A model generated the notes under the pieces. That model was not told where the DNA came from. It did no database searches and saw nothing but the letters and a program-made list of their open reading frames with translations. Below, one piece after another: positions 1 through 7,801 of a stretch of DNA of 20,809 nt. Within the stretch, counting starts at the first letter, position 1, and each line of letters starts with the position of its first letter. Origin of the DNA: Actinomycetes bacterium (lineage in GTDB: Bacteria > Actinomycetota > CALGFH01); assembly GCA_030152105.1 (NCBI GenBank), contig JASLIH010000018.1, positions 1-20,809 of the forward strand. The letters run 5' to 3'. A program made the translations under genes and the position numbers.

Positions 1-2421
1 CCGGAAGGCGATCGCGGTGGACATCGCGGCGGCGCTGGGGACTCCCACGGCGACGAGCCCGGCCGTGTAGGCGGCCTCGGCGACCCCCATGCCGCCGGGC
101 ACGGGCATGAACCCGGCGAACAGGTTCGCGATGGTGTTCACCAGGAGCAGCTCGGCCATCGTGGCCGGGTATCCGAACGACCGCAGGCAGAGCCCGAGAA
201 TGATCGCCTGGAGCAGTTGCGCTCCCAGGTTGCCCGCCAGGATCATCGCGACCTTCGGAGGCGAGCGCAGGACGCGCAGTGCCGTCGTGGCCGAGGCGGC
301 CTGGGAGCTGAGCAGGGCACGGTACCTCGGGACGGCGAGCCTGACCGCCGTCCGGTACTTCGGCACCGCCAGGGTGATGATCACCCCGGCCACCACCAGG
401 ACCGCGGTCAGGATCAGCAGCCGGTGTCCGCCAGTCGAGGAGGCGTCGCTCGTCGGGGACGTCGCGGAGGCGCCGCTCCCCCCCAGGTCAAGGGACGCGA
501 GCCCCGACAGGCTGACCACCACAATGATCAGGACCTGGATGATGAACCCGCAGACGCTGTCGATCACACCGATGGAGATCGCGGCGCCGCCCTCGATGCC
601 GTTACGCCCGAAGAAGCGGACATCGAGAGCGAGCCGGGCGGCCGAGCTCGGAACGGCCAGCGCGATGAACTGGATGGCGTACTCGAGCATGAGCACGGGC
701 CCGAACCGGAGAGGCCGGAACGAGGCGCCGAGGGTCCCGACGGCCTGCGCCACCGGGACCGCGGGCGACAGCGCCAACGCGACGACCAACCATTCGAGAT
801 CCGCCGCCTTGAACTCGTCGATCAGGTTGGCGAGCCCGACGTTGGCCAGCGCGGAGATGATCGCGTAGGCGACCAGCCCGATCAGGAGCACCACGCCGAC
901 CGACCGGAGCGACACCCGCCGGAGCTGCGCGAGCTTCGGAAGCTCGACGCCGGACGCCTCGGCGCAGGCCTTCCTCAGGTCGTCGAGGTCCCAGTCCTGT
1001 TCGCCGATCGCGCGTCGCGTCGGCCGCTCGACCGCCGCGGGCTGCAGGAGCGGCAGCACCTGCTGGAGCGCGTCATTGCCCAGCGCGGCCAGCGCGGCCG
1101 AGGCGGCTCGTTCCAGCCCCGCCGCCAGCGCGGTCGCCACCAGGACCTGGGCGCGGTCGGCGGCGATGTCGGAGTCGTCGGCAGCCACCTCCGCGTCTCC
1201 GAAGTCCCCGAAGGCGGGTGTCCCGTCGGGCCGGACCACGATCCGGGAGCCATCCAACCGTCGATGCGCGACCCCCAGGTCGTGGAGCCGCGCAGCGTTG
1301 CGCCAGATGCCCTCGAGGAGCTCGTCGTCGATCTGGTGGGGATCGCGGGAGCGGAGTGGGCGTCCGGTGGTCTCGGTCACGAGCAGCGCGTCCCGCTGGG
1401 CCGCCATCCCGGCCGCCACGACCGGGAGCACCGAGACCCCGGCCCGCTCGGCCAGCAGGGTGACGAAGGCCTCGTGCTCGACCTGTTCCCGGCGGCCCGG
1501 CGCGATGTGATGTGTATCGCCCCGGTACCACAGCGAGGACCAGGCGGAGGCGAGCAGCTGGCCATCCCAGGCGTCCCGGCCGTAGATCTTCACCAGCAGC
1601 GAGCGCCCGTCCGGCGCCTCGGCGGTGGCGATCGCCACCCCGCGGGGCTCGAGCGGCGCCTGGCGGAGCCGGGTGGCTTCGACGCCCAGCTCGGCCAGGG
1701 CGTCGGCGACCTGGTCAAGGGTGAGGCGACCCGCCGGGGAGCCGAACAGCAGGTGGATGATGGCGGCCGACCCGATCCCGACGGCGAAGGCCGCGACCAT
1801 CCCGATTGGCAGGCTGGTCCCCAGCGCGATCCCGGCCACCGCCCCGAGTCCGACCACCGCTCGCCCCAGGTACCGCAGCGGCCGCGCCATGTACGGCGAA
1901 GCCATGACCACGACCGCGGTGGCCAGCGCCAGACGCACCGCCAGGTAGACGGCAGGCGAGCCGGACGCGCCGACCGCCTTGAGGCTGTCCGACCAGTGGG
2001 TCCCGGCGAGCCATCCGGCGAGCAGCGCGAACCCGAGCGCGAGCGCACCCGCGCACACCTCGTCGAACAGCAGGCGTTTGCGTCCGTGGGCGAAGATCGC
2101 GACGGCGACGAGCACCAGCGCCCACGCGATCAGCAGGTCGTACGAGATCTCCCAGAACCAGCCGAAGAGCCCGGGGAGGTTCTTGACCAGGTCAGTCACC
2201 AGCGAGTCGATCGTGGTCGGCCCGGGCGCCGGGAAGGTCAGCACCACGACCGTGAGAACGGCGAGGGCGAGCAGCACCACGTCGGTCGGGCGCCGGGATC
2301 GAGGAGCGTCGCTGGCCGACGAGAACAGGCGGATGTCGCGACGCCAGGCGCGCACGACCGACCAGGCCGGGTGGTCAGAACCCGTTGGCGCGACAGCGTG
2401 ACTTCGCTGCGTCTCCGTCAC
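1..2421 (-). CDS. Membrane protein with kinase-like domain and LPG-synthase-type transmembrane domain (3' end outside window)
   Basis: The frame is open from a GTG at 2421 to the left edge (807 codons, C-terminus missing). An AGGAGG lies 4 bases before the GTG. The N-terminal third has several hydrophobic segments (roughly residues 47-62, 95-112, 125-140, 160-175, 185-225). A protein-kinase-like region follows (about 250-450) with LLVKIY (Lys278), HRRLDGSRI (386-394) and DFG (406-408). From about residue 505 onward hydrophobic segments resemble the lysylphosphatidylglycerol synthase membrane domain (flippase-like, Pfam LPG_synthase_TM type). Actinobacteria carry such kinase-plus-flippase-like proteins; their substrate is generally unknown and I infer a role in the cell envelope. 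The catalytic HRD Asp is Arg388 and the usual Asn is Arg393, so the kinase part may be inactive. Last gene of a leftward series, 114 bases after the lipoprotein gene. Confidence 0.85.
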   Translation of the reverse strand, partial: MTETQRSHAVAPTGSDHPAWSVVRAWRRDIRLFSSASDAPRSRRPTDVVLLALAVLTVVVLTFPAPGPTTIDSLVTDLVKNLPGLFGWFWEISYDLLIAWALVLVAVAIFAHGRKRLLFDEVCAGALALGFALLAGWLAGTHWSDSLKAVGASGSPAVYLAVRLALATAVVVMASPYMARPLRYLGRAVVGLGAVAGIALGTSLPIGMVAAFAVGIGSAAIIHLLFGSPAGRLTLDQVADALAELGVEATRLRQAPLEPRGVAIATAEAPDGRSLLVKIYGRDAWDGQLLASAWSSLWYRGDTHHIAPGRREQVEHEAFVTLLAERAGVSVLPVVAAGMAAQRDALLVTETTGRPLRSRDPHQIDDELLEGIWRNAARLHDLGVAHRRLDGSRIVVRPDGTPAFGDFGDAEVAADDSDIAADRAQVLVATALAAGLERAASAALAALGNDALQQVLPLLQPAAVERPTRRAIGEQDWDLDDLRKACAEASGVELPKLAQLRRVSLRSVGVVLLIGLVAYAIISALANVGLANLIDEFKAADLEWLVVALALSPAVPVAQAVGTLGASFRPLRFGPVLMLEYAIQFIALAVPSSAARLALDVRFFGRNGIEGGAAISIGVIDSVCGFIIQVLIIVVVSLSGLASLDLGGSGASATSPTSDASSTGGHRLLILTAVLVVAGVIITLAVPKYRTAVRLAVPRYRALLSSQAASATTALRVLRSPPKVAMILAGNLGAQLLQAIILGLCLRSFGYPATMAELLLVNTIANLFAGFMPVPGGMGVAEAAYTAGLVAVGVPSAAAMSTAIAFR

Positions 2422-2488
2422 CGGCCCTCCTCCCGGCGCCGGCCCGGACGAACGGGCCGCCCGAGGTGGAGCCTAACGCCACGCCCGA

Positions 2489-2509
2489 CCCTCCGTCAGG
2501 TCAGGAGGG
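2489..2509. terminator. Inverted repeat between two leftward genes, possible weak terminator
   Basis: CCCTCC (2489-2494) pairs perfectly with GGAGGG (2504-2509) around a 9-base loop. It sits between the lipoprotein gene stop (2536) and the GTG start (2421) of the next leftward gene. There is no T-run, so termination is uncertain. It could also be an attenuator-like element or chance in a G+C-rich spacer. Confidence 0.3.
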
Positions 2510-2535
2510 CGGCGAGGGTCTGCTCGGGCTCTGCC

Positions 2536-3477
2536 TCACTCGACGCCGTCAGGTGGTTGCCATTGGCCGGGCGGTGGCTGCCCCGGCTCCCCGCCTGCGG
2601 GTGGCTCCTGTTGCGAAACGCCAGCGAGCGCTGCGGACAGCGCCCGTTCGGCCTGGTCGACCCGCGGCCGCAGGAGCCGCCAGTCACGCTCGGCTGCCAG
2701 CGCCTGGTTCTCGGCGTCGACGGCTGCGAGCAGGTCCTGGAGCAGGTTGCGGATCTGTCCCGACCGGGTCCTTCGGCGATCGTCGGGTGCGCGCTCGGCC
2801 AGGAGGTCCCACCGGTGCATGAGGTCGGCCAAGGCGGCCCGCAGTGGTGGCCATGACAGGGCCCGCTGGCCCGCGGTCACGGCGGTCAGGACCGACGGCA
2901 GCTCCGTGCCGGTGGTGGTGCGGGTGTCGGCCTCCAGCGCTGCGGCCTGGGCGTCCCAGGCCGACTTCCGGCGCGACCTCCAGAGCAGCCAGCCGGCGAT
3001 CAGCCCCACAACCAGCACGATCAGCAAGATCCAGCCGAGGGGTCCCAACCCCTCGGACTCGGCGGACGCCGGCGTGCCAGCAGCCGACGGTGTCGGCGTC
3101 GAGGTTGGTGGCCGGACGTCGGCGGAGGTCACGGGTGCGGTCGTCGGGGAGTTCGGACGCTCGGCCGAGGTCGGAGTCCGGGTTGAGGTTGGCGTGTCCG
3201 CGCTGGTCCGGGTCGGTTGCGTCGGCTCGGTGGTCGTCTCGCTCGGCGACTCGGTCACGCTCGGTGCTGGGCGGGTGCCGGAGCGTTCGGTGGAGGGACG
3301 GGTCGCCGATTCACCTCCACCGCCGGCGCCGCAACCGCTGAGCCCAACGGCCAGGCCGATCACGAGCCCGGCCAGCAAGCCTGCCCTGGCAGCCCGGCGC
3401 CCAAGAACCAGTGGTCCCAGGCGGCGGTCCCTGCTCGTGGGCGTGATCGGCCGCGAGGCCGTCCTTGACATCCGCAT
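2536..3477 (-). CDS. Putative lipoprotein with Thr/Pro/Ser-rich linker and second membrane anchor
   Basis: 313 residues from ATG 3477, chosen because GGAGGT lies 9 bases upstream; the frame is open further upstream without support. The N-terminus is basic, followed by a hydrophobic segment (about 33-46) and a lipobox LSGC with Cys49, so it is probably exported and lipidated. Residues 55-142 are rich in Thr, Ser, Pro and Glu with many PT/TPT steps, typical of an extended wall-spanning linker. A second clear transmembrane helix (about 146-167) is followed by RSRRKS, which by the positive-inside rule puts the C-terminus in the cytoplasm. Residues 172-288 look helical, with no motif I recognise, and the tail is Pro/Gly/Gln-rich. 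Function unknown. If the lipobox is not used, the protein would simply be a two-helix membrane protein with an external loop. Confidence 0.8.
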   Translation of the reverse strand: MRMSRTASRPITPTSRDRRLGPLVLGRRAARAGLLAGLVIGLAVGLSGCGAGGGGESATRPSTERSGTRPAPSVTESPSETTTEPTQPTRTSADTPTSTRTPTSAERPNSPTTAPVTSADVRPPTSTPTPSAAGTPASAESEGLGPLGWILLIVLVVGLIAGWLLWRSRRKSAWDAQAAALEADTRTTTGTELPSVLTAVTAGQRALSWPPLRAALADLMHRWDLLAERAPDDRRRTRSGQIRNLLQDLLAAVDAENQALAAERDWRLLRPRVDQAERALSAALAGVSQQEPPAGGEPGQPPPGQWQPPDGVE

Positions 3478-3595
3478 CGGCGGACCACCTCCGGGTGAGC
3501 GGGCCGGGTGGGGGAAGCTCCCGGCAGGAGAGGCCGCCATTCTTGGGCGTGGGTCCGCCCCCGGCATCACCCAAAGCAGGTGAGAACCTGGCGCC

Positions 3596-3955
3596 CTAGT
3601 CGTCCCGCTTCCAGTGGGCGCGGCCGAACATGCGACCGAACCAGTCATGCAGCGAGCCGCTGGCATGCTCGGACGGGTCGGCGTGGTACACCGCCGGCGC
3701 CTGGGGTCGGCCCAGCCGTTCGGCTTCCTCGGCCGGCAGGCTGAGCAGCACATACCGGTCGGTGATGTCGGCGACCTGGTCGGCGTCGGCGAAGCGAAGA
3801 CCACCTGATGTCTTCAGCACGATGCCGTCGAAGACATCCAGCTCCGGGACCTGGAGTACGTGCTCGACCGTACCGATTTCCTCGCCGCCCGAGGCCCGGA
3901 CCGGGGTGCCCTTGCCGAGGGCCTGATACGAGATCCTCCTTGGGTTGCCCTCCAT
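3596..3955 (-). CDS. PRC-barrel-like domain protein
   Basis: 119 residues from ATG 3955, which begins 2 bases after the TGA (3960-3958) of the upstream gene. The spacing suggests translational coupling. Residues 14-73 have the PRC-barrel pattern: a short G-T-P-V-R strand, G-E-E-I-G-T-V, then a strand ending near V-F-D-G-I-V-L, and a final Y-V-L-L-S-L strand. PRC-barrel proteins of this size are cytoplasmic and common in actinobacteria; many are of unknown role, some are RNA- or photosystem-associated. The C-terminal tail (about 90-119) is polar, with several His, Trp and Arg residues, and has no recognised motif. Family assignment rests on the strand pattern only. Confidence 0.8.
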   Translation of the reverse strand: MEGNPRRISYQALGKGTPVRASGGEEIGTVEHVLQVPELDVFDGIVLKTSGGLRFADADQVADITDRYVLLSLPAEEAERLGRPQAPAVYHADPSEHASGSLHDWFGRMFGRAHWKRDD

Positions 3956-3957
3956 GG

Positions 3958-4428
3958 TCAGGCCATCCCGAGGACGGCGCGTACCTGGTCCAGCATCTGC
4001 TGCTCCCCGGCACTCACCCGCTCGGCGCCAAAGCCCAGGAAGCCGCCCTCCTTGCCGGCGTCGGCCGCCGCCTGCGCCGCGGCCAGCAGCCACCGACCGA
4101 ACGCCTCGACCTCCTCCGGAGTGGCCTTGGCCGTCACCAGCTCATTGACCCCGCGCAGCTCCTCCAGCACCTGCTGGCCACTGCGCGGCTTGAAGTCCCC
4201 CAGCGGGTTCTGCTTGTGCTGGGCCAGCGCCTGGATGTCCAGCGCCACCGACGCCAGCAGCTCCTCCTGGCTGGGAGGCAGGGTGGCCGACCGCAACGTC
4301 GCCATCGTCTCTTTGGCCAGCTCGATCGGCCCACCGGGATCGGCGAGCGAGATCGCCACGCCGGCGACCAGCGGTGCGCGACGGACCCGGGTCCATTCCT
4401 CGTCGGTGAAATCCTGCTTGGACGTCAT
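3958..4428 (-). CDS. Conserved protein of unknown function, helical
   Basis: 156 residues from ATG 4428, with a strong GAGGAGGT 4-5 bases upstream. I do not recognise a named family. The protein is soluble, with no signal peptide or membrane helix. It begins with F-T-D-E-E-W, then an R-A-P-L-V-A-G-V-A stretch and a D-P-G-G-P-I-E-L-A-K-E block that looks like a conserved motif. The rest is mostly predicted helix with acidic and Ala-rich faces, and there is a Gly-rich G-F-L-G-F-G-A turn near residue 132. It is the first gene of a leftward pair with the PRC-barrel gene (2-base gap), so the two may act together. The start codon faces a 253-base divergent spacer shared with the rightward membrane-protein gene at 4682. 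Confidence 0.75.
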   Translation of the reverse strand: MTSKQDFTDEEWTRVRRAPLVAGVAISLADPGGPIELAKETMATLRSATLPPSQEELLASVALDIQALAQHKQNPLGDFKPRSGQQVLEELRGVNELVTAKATPEEVEAFGRWLLAAAQAAADAGKEGGFLGFGAERVSAGEQQMLDQVRAVLGMA

Positions 4429-4506
4429 GGCGACCTCCTCGAGAGCGGGGACACCAGCCTAAACGAGGAAGGTCTCTGTCCGTTTCGTCCGAGCCGACGC
4501 CGACGG

Positions 4507-4537
4507 ACAATACCGGCAAGTAGTGCTAAGGCATTGT
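4507..4537. promoter_or_regulatory. Imperfect inverted repeat in divergent spacer, possible operator
   Basis: ACAATACC (4507-4514) and GGCATTGT (4530-4537) form an inverted repeat with 7 of 8 positions matching and a 15-base centre. It lies between the leftward gene starting at 4428 and the rightward gene starting at 4682. A dimeric regulator site is possible; no regulator gene is adjacent. Confidence 0.25.
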
Positions 4538-4571
4538 GGCCGTTCAATCATCCTGTCGGAGGGACGCGATC

Positions 4572-4588
4572 TCACCCCAAATGGGTGA
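4572..4588. promoter_or_regulatory. Short perfect inverted repeat upstream of the DUF7144-like gene
   Basis: TCACCC (4572-4577) and GGGTGA (4583-4588) are perfect complements around a 5-base AT-rich centre (CAAAT), about 95 bases before ATG 4682. This could be a repressor or activator site or a leader hairpin; direct evidence is only the symmetry. Confidence 0.25.
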
Positions 4589-4681
4589 TGCCCGCCTGCT
4601 GGCCTGGTGCGATGGTGCGTTCGGTCGTCCGTAGCGGCTGGCCGACCGGGCTGGCCGCGCGAAAGAGAAGGGGATCGGCAG

Positions 4682-5119
4682 ATGACCGAAGACGCATACT
4701 CGTCGTCCGGGGCCCGCCGCGCGGATCGGGAGACGAGCGGGACGGCGGTCGGCTTCATCCTGTTCGCCGCGATCATGATGATCATGGTCGGGGTGTTCCA
4801 GGCGTTGCAGGGCCTGATCGGCATCTTCGAGAACGAGTTCTATGTCGCCACCCGCAACTACCTGTTCCAGTTCGACGCCACCACCTGGGGCTGGATCCAC
4901 CTGCTGGTCGGGCTGCTGGTGGCCTTCGCCGGCTGGGGGCTGCTGTCGGGGCGGACCTGGGCTCGCACGGTGGCGATCATCCTGGCCGTGATCAGCGCCA
5001 TCACCAACTTCCTGTTCGTCCCCTACTACCCGTTCTGGGCGCTGCTCCTCATCACCCTGGACATCTTCGTCATCTGGGCGGTCGCCGCCCACGGCGGCGA
5101 CCTGCGGGAACCGGTCTGA
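4682..5119 (+). CDS. DUF7144-like four-helix membrane protein
   Basis: 145 residues from ATG 4682, preceded by a purine-rich GAAGGGG. The frame continues upstream to 4607, but that extension is Arg-rich and unlike the family. A polar N-terminus (1-20) is followed by four transmembrane helices at about 22-48, 67-90, 94-113 and 115-136. The helices include F-A-A-I-M-M-I-M-V-G, a W-G-W-I-H-L-L-V-G block and R-T-W-A-R before helix 3. This layout matches the small actinobacterial membrane family DUF7144, of unknown function and often near stress-related genes. The next gene starts 27 bases downstream with a good ribosome binding site, so the pair is probably one transcript. Confidence 0.85.
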   Translation: MTEDAYSSSGARRADRETSGTAVGFILFAAIMMIMVGVFQALQGLIGIFENEFYVATRNYLFQFDATTWGWIHLLVGLLVAFAGWGLLSGRTWARTVAIILAVISAITNFLFVPYYPFWALLLITLDIFVIWAVAAHGGDLREPV

Positions 5120-5146
5120 CAGCCAATCAGTAAGGAGGGACGCGAC

Positions 5147-5695
5147 ATGGCCATTGGGCCTGTGCAGCTGATCGTGTTGGGGTTCAACCACCCGAACTTT
5201 CATGGCGAGATCATCGCCGAGCTGGAACGGCTCCGCGAGAGCGACACCGTCCGGGTGATCGACGCCCTGGCCGTCCACAAGGACGCCGAGGGTGAGATCG
5301 AGGTCGCCCATCTCAGCAACCTCACCAAAGACGAAGCGATCGAGCTCGGCAGCAAGGTCGGGGCCCTGATCGGGCTCGGCATCGAGGGCGAGGAAGGCCT
5401 GGAAGCCGGCGCGGTGGCCGGGGCCGAGGCGGCCGCGGATGGGGTGGAGGTGTTCAGCGACGAGCAGGCCTGGGATGTGCTGGAGGACATCCCGAACGAC
5501 TCGGCGGCGGCGCTGGTGCTGCTCGAGCATCATTGGGCGGTGCCGTTGCGGGATGCGATCGCGCGGGCGGGGGGGTTCCGGCTCTCCGACGGGTTCATCA
5601 GCCCGTTGGATCTGGTCGCGATCGGGCTGATCGAGGCTGAGGAGGCCGAGGAGCTGCACGCCATGGAGACGGCCGCTGCCGGATCCACGGAATGA
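5147..5695 (+). CDS. DUF6325/DUF1269-like protein
   Basis: 182 residues from ATG 5147, with AGGAGG 7-8 bases upstream. The start G-P-V-Q-L-I-V-L-G-F and the following N-F-H-G-E-I block, then V-R-V-I-D-A-L-A-V-H-K-D, resemble the DUF6325/DUF1269 proteins, which show a ferredoxin-like strand pattern. A Gly/Ala/Glu-rich middle (about 88-112) separates it from the C-terminal half, which holds an L-L-E-H-H-W block near residues 125-130. There is no signal peptide. The biochemical role of these families is unknown; members are often found beside small membrane proteins in stress-associated clusters, as here. Confidence 0.75.
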   Translation: MAIGPVQLIVLGFNHPNFHGEIIAELERLRESDTVRVIDALAVHKDAEGEIEVAHLSNLTKDEAIELGSKVGALIGLGIEGEEGLEAGAVAGAEAAADGVEVFSDEQAWDVLEDIPNDSAAALVLLEHHWAVPLRDAIARAGGFRLSDGFISPLDLVAIGLIEAEEAEELHAMETAAAGSTE

Positions 5696-5732
5696 CGACT
5701 ACCATCGCCATGATGACGACTGGAGGTACGAG

Positions 5733-5792
5733 ATGATGGGATCCCGCAGGGTTGCGCGGCGCACGTCTCGGCGCGTCGCCCGCCGCCGCTAG
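5733..5792 (+). CDS. Arginine-rich 19-residue micro-ORF
   Basis: A short frame of 19 codons plus TAG begins at ATG 5733 (a second in-frame ATG follows at 5736), with TGGAGG 6 bases upstream. The product begins MMGS and contains nine Arg residues, ending in A-R-R-R. It is too short for most gene finders but has a better-placed ribosome binding site than several longer genes here, and it ends just before a strong inverted repeat at 5807. It could bind nucleic acid or acidic lipid, or be a translated leader remnant. Function unknown; the call rests on the ribosome binding site and position. Confidence 0.5.
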   Translation: MMGSRRVARRTSRRVARRR

Positions 5793-5806
5793 CAGCCAGA
5801 CACGAG

Positions 5807-5851
5807 CCATACCTCGCCGGCCTGGCCATCAGCCGACCCGGCGAGGTATGG
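5807..5851. terminator. Strong bidirectional terminator-like hairpin
   Basis: A perfect 14-base inverted repeat (5807-5820 CCATACCTCGCCGG with 5838-5851) encloses a 17-base loop. It lies between the converging rightward DUF6325-like/micro-ORF unit and the leftward VOC gene (stop at 5898). No T-run follows on either strand, as is common for actinobacterial terminators. Confidence 0.7.
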
Positions 5852-5897
5852 CATTCGGTTGTAGGTGTGGCCCGGGTCAGAGGCTGATCGGGCGCTG

Positions 5898-6335
5898 TCA
5901 GGTCCTGTCCGCCCCATAGACCCACGACACGAACACGACCTCCCGCCCGTCCGGGTCTCGGTAGGTCACGCCCCCGTTCGCCTGCCAGTAGGGGTGCTGG
6001 GAAGCGGGCTCCAGGCCGGCGGCTGCCATCCTGGCGGCCAGACGCTCCCGGGCCGCCGTGTCGGGCAGATAGAACACCAGCGAATCGATGCGGTCGACCG
6101 GGACAGCCGGCTCGGGGGACCGAACGATCTCCAGGTGCGACGTGGTATCGGGGAGGCCGAAGATCGTGCCGTCCTCCCCGAAGCTTTCCTTGAAGCTCTC
6201 CAGCACCGGCAGCCCGACAAGGTCGCGGTAGAACTGGACGGTCTGGTCGTAGTGCGCGCTTGTTCGGCCGACCCGCACCGCACCGACCGGGAGGTGCTCA
6301 GGCCAGCGGCTGACTGCGTTGGGCGGGGTGGACAT
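5898..6335 (-). CDS. VOC-fold (glyoxalase/bleomycin-resistance type) protein
   Basis: 145 residues from ATG 6335; an upstream in-frame ATG at 6368 is possible but would add residues outside the fold. Two beta-alpha-beta-beta-beta modules are visible: residues 18-72 (V-R-V-G-R-T, Q-F-Y-R-D-L-V-G-L, H-L-E-I-V) and 84-140 (S-L-V-F-Y-L, R-D-P-D-G-R-E-V-V-F-V). The Y-R-D-P-D-G-R-E block is typical of the family. VOC proteins bind a metal and act as isomerases, dioxygenases or drug-binding proteins; the exact substrate cannot be told from sequence. His68 and Glu134 sit where metal ligands are often found. The start faces the PAS-GAF-ANTAR gene at 6485 across a 149-base divergent spacer. Confidence 0.85.
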   Translation of the reverse strand: MSTPPNAVSRWPEHLPVGAVRVGRTSAHYDQTVQFYRDLVGLPVLESFKESFGEDGTIFGLPDTTSHLEIVRSPEPAVPVDRIDSLVFYLPDTAARERLAARMAAAGLEPASQHPYWQANGGVTYRDPDGREVVFVSWVYGADRT

Positions 6336-6484
6336 CACCACCAGTCTAGGCGACGCAGAAACGGTCATTCCTGGGGAGCCTGACCGATCCTCCCGGACCG
6401 CCTCCACCACAGTCATCGAGTCGGGCCAGGTGGTGACGGCGACCCCGCGGTGGTCCACACTGCCAGGAGCAGGAGGAGGCCGGC

Positions 6485-7801
6485 ATGGATGGCAACGATC
6501 CGTTCTCGAGGGAGTTGCGCAGCGCCCGCGACCGGATCGCCGAGCTGCAGCGGCGCTCGGGTACCGCCAGCCGGCCAGGACGCGGGCTCCTGCCCGAGGC
6601 GCTGGCCGAGCTCGACGGGGCCATCGAGGAGTTGTCGGTCACCGGCCAGGAGCTGCACGAGCAGACAGCCGAGTTGACGGCGACGCGCATGGCGCTGGAG
6701 GCCGAGCGCGAACGCTACCAGGCGCTGTTCGAGTTCGCCCCGGTCGCCTACCTTGTCACCGACCCGGTGGCCAGGATCGTCGAGGCCAACCGGGCGGCGG
6801 CGGCGCTGCTCGACGTCGACCAGCGGTTCCTGGTCGGCAAGCCGCTCGCGGCCTATGTGACCAGTGAGGACCGCTGGGAGTTCCGCACGATGGTGAACTG
6901 GCTGCGACAGGCCGACGACAACCGGGTCACTGACCTCCCGGTCCGGTTCCGGCGCCGCGACGGCGGGTTCGTGGGCACCGCGGTCACTGTCCAGCCGGTG
7001 CGGGACCGCAAGGGTGGAATCCGGACGTTGCGGTGGCTGCTGCGGGAGGTGGCCTTCTTCGAGCCGGAACGCCTCCTGGCGCCCGCCGGGCCGGTGGATG
7101 AACCGGACAGCTTCCGCAGTCGGCAGCTGGAGGCGCTGGCCGAGCTGGACCCGGCGGCCGACCTCGACGGGACGGTGCAGGTCCTGCTGGACGCCGGCGT
7201 CCGCATGCTGGAGGTGGACGGGGTCGGCCTCATGCTGGCCGACGGGCAAGGTCGGCTGTTCGCCGCCGGCGCGTCCGACGAGCCCACCCTCTCGTTCCTG
7301 CGGGCCCAGGAGCACCTGGTCAAGGGGCCGTGCCTGCATGCGTTCCTGCTGGAACGGTCGGTGCACAGCGTCGACCTGGGCGGTGACTCGCGTTGGCCGC
7401 AGCTGGCCGAGGCCGCGGCCGTCAACGGCATTGGCGCCGTCCTGGCCGCGCCGATCGGCTTGTACGGCGGGCCGGTCGGCGCCTGCATACTGTTCTGCTC
7501 GGACTCGAGGTCCTGGATCGACGGCGAGGTCCTGGCAGCCGAGGCCTACGCCTCCATCCTGGCCGCCGCGCTCGAGCTGGCCGGCGAGGCCCAGCGCACC
7601 ACCGTGCTGTCGCACCGGTTGCACGAGACTCTCCAGCGGCACGCGGTCGTCGAGCAGGCCAAGGGCGCCCTGATGGCCCGCGACGGCATCGACGCGAGTG
7701 AGGCCTCGACCAAGCTCAGGGACCTGGCGCGGCAGTCCGGTCGCCCGATGGCCGAGGTCGCCCGCAGCCTGCTGCGAAGGCTGGGCGTGGACCTGCCATG
7801 A
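6485..7801 (+). CDS. PAS-GAF-ANTAR regulator (paralogue A)
   Basis: 438 residues from ATG 6485, with GGAGG about 5 bases upstream. Domains in order: N-terminal coiled coil (about 10-80), PAS (about 75-190, with A-P-V-A-Y-L-V-T-D), GAF (about 215-365, with G-P-C-L-H-A-F), and ANTAR (about 378-432, with V-E-Q-A-K-G-A-L-M and E-V-A-R-S-L-L). ANTAR domains bind tandem RNA hairpins to prevent transcription termination; PAS and GAF sense ligands, redox state or light. The protein is predicted soluble. It shares architecture and motifs with the protein encoded at 11010-12269, most clearly the start of the PAS domain (A-P-V-A-Y-L-V-T-D in both). It converges on cheR at 7853 across a 51-base spacer containing two small hairpins. 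The input signal is unknown. Confidence 0.9.
   Translation: MDGNDPFSRELRSARDRIAELQRRSGTASRPGRGLLPEALAELDGAIEELSVTGQELHEQTAELTATRMALEAERERYQALFEFAPVAYLVTDPVARIVEANRAAAALLDVDQRFLVGKPLAAYVTSEDRWEFRTMVNWLRQADDNRVTDLPVRFRRRDGGFVGTAVTVQPVRDRKGGIRTLRWLLREVAFFEPERLLAPAGPVDEPDSFRSRQLEALAELDPAADLDGTVQVLLDAGVRMLEVDGVGLMLADGQGRLFAAGASDEPTLSFLRAQEHLVKGPCLHAFLLERSVHSVDLGGDSRWPQLAEAAAVNGIGAVLAAPIGLYGGPVGACILFCSDSRSWIDGEVLAAEAYASILAAALELAGEAQRTTVLSHRLHETLQRHAVVEQAKGALMARDGIDASEASTKLRDLARQSGRPMAEVARSLLRRLGVDLP

Noticed and set aside
217..2856. Long rightward open frame (879 codons) across the left end
   Set aside because: It is antisense to the leftward membrane-protein gene, which has clear domains and a ribosome binding site. 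The rightward product is an Arg/Gly/Asp-rich string typical of a high-G+C shadow frame.
4506..4511. GACAAT near 4506 and 15530 considered as further RecA-NDp promoters
   Set aside because: On the reverse strand they read ATTGTC, but the following 9-mer matches poorly and no TANNNT lies 8 bases on, unlike at 16771-16793.
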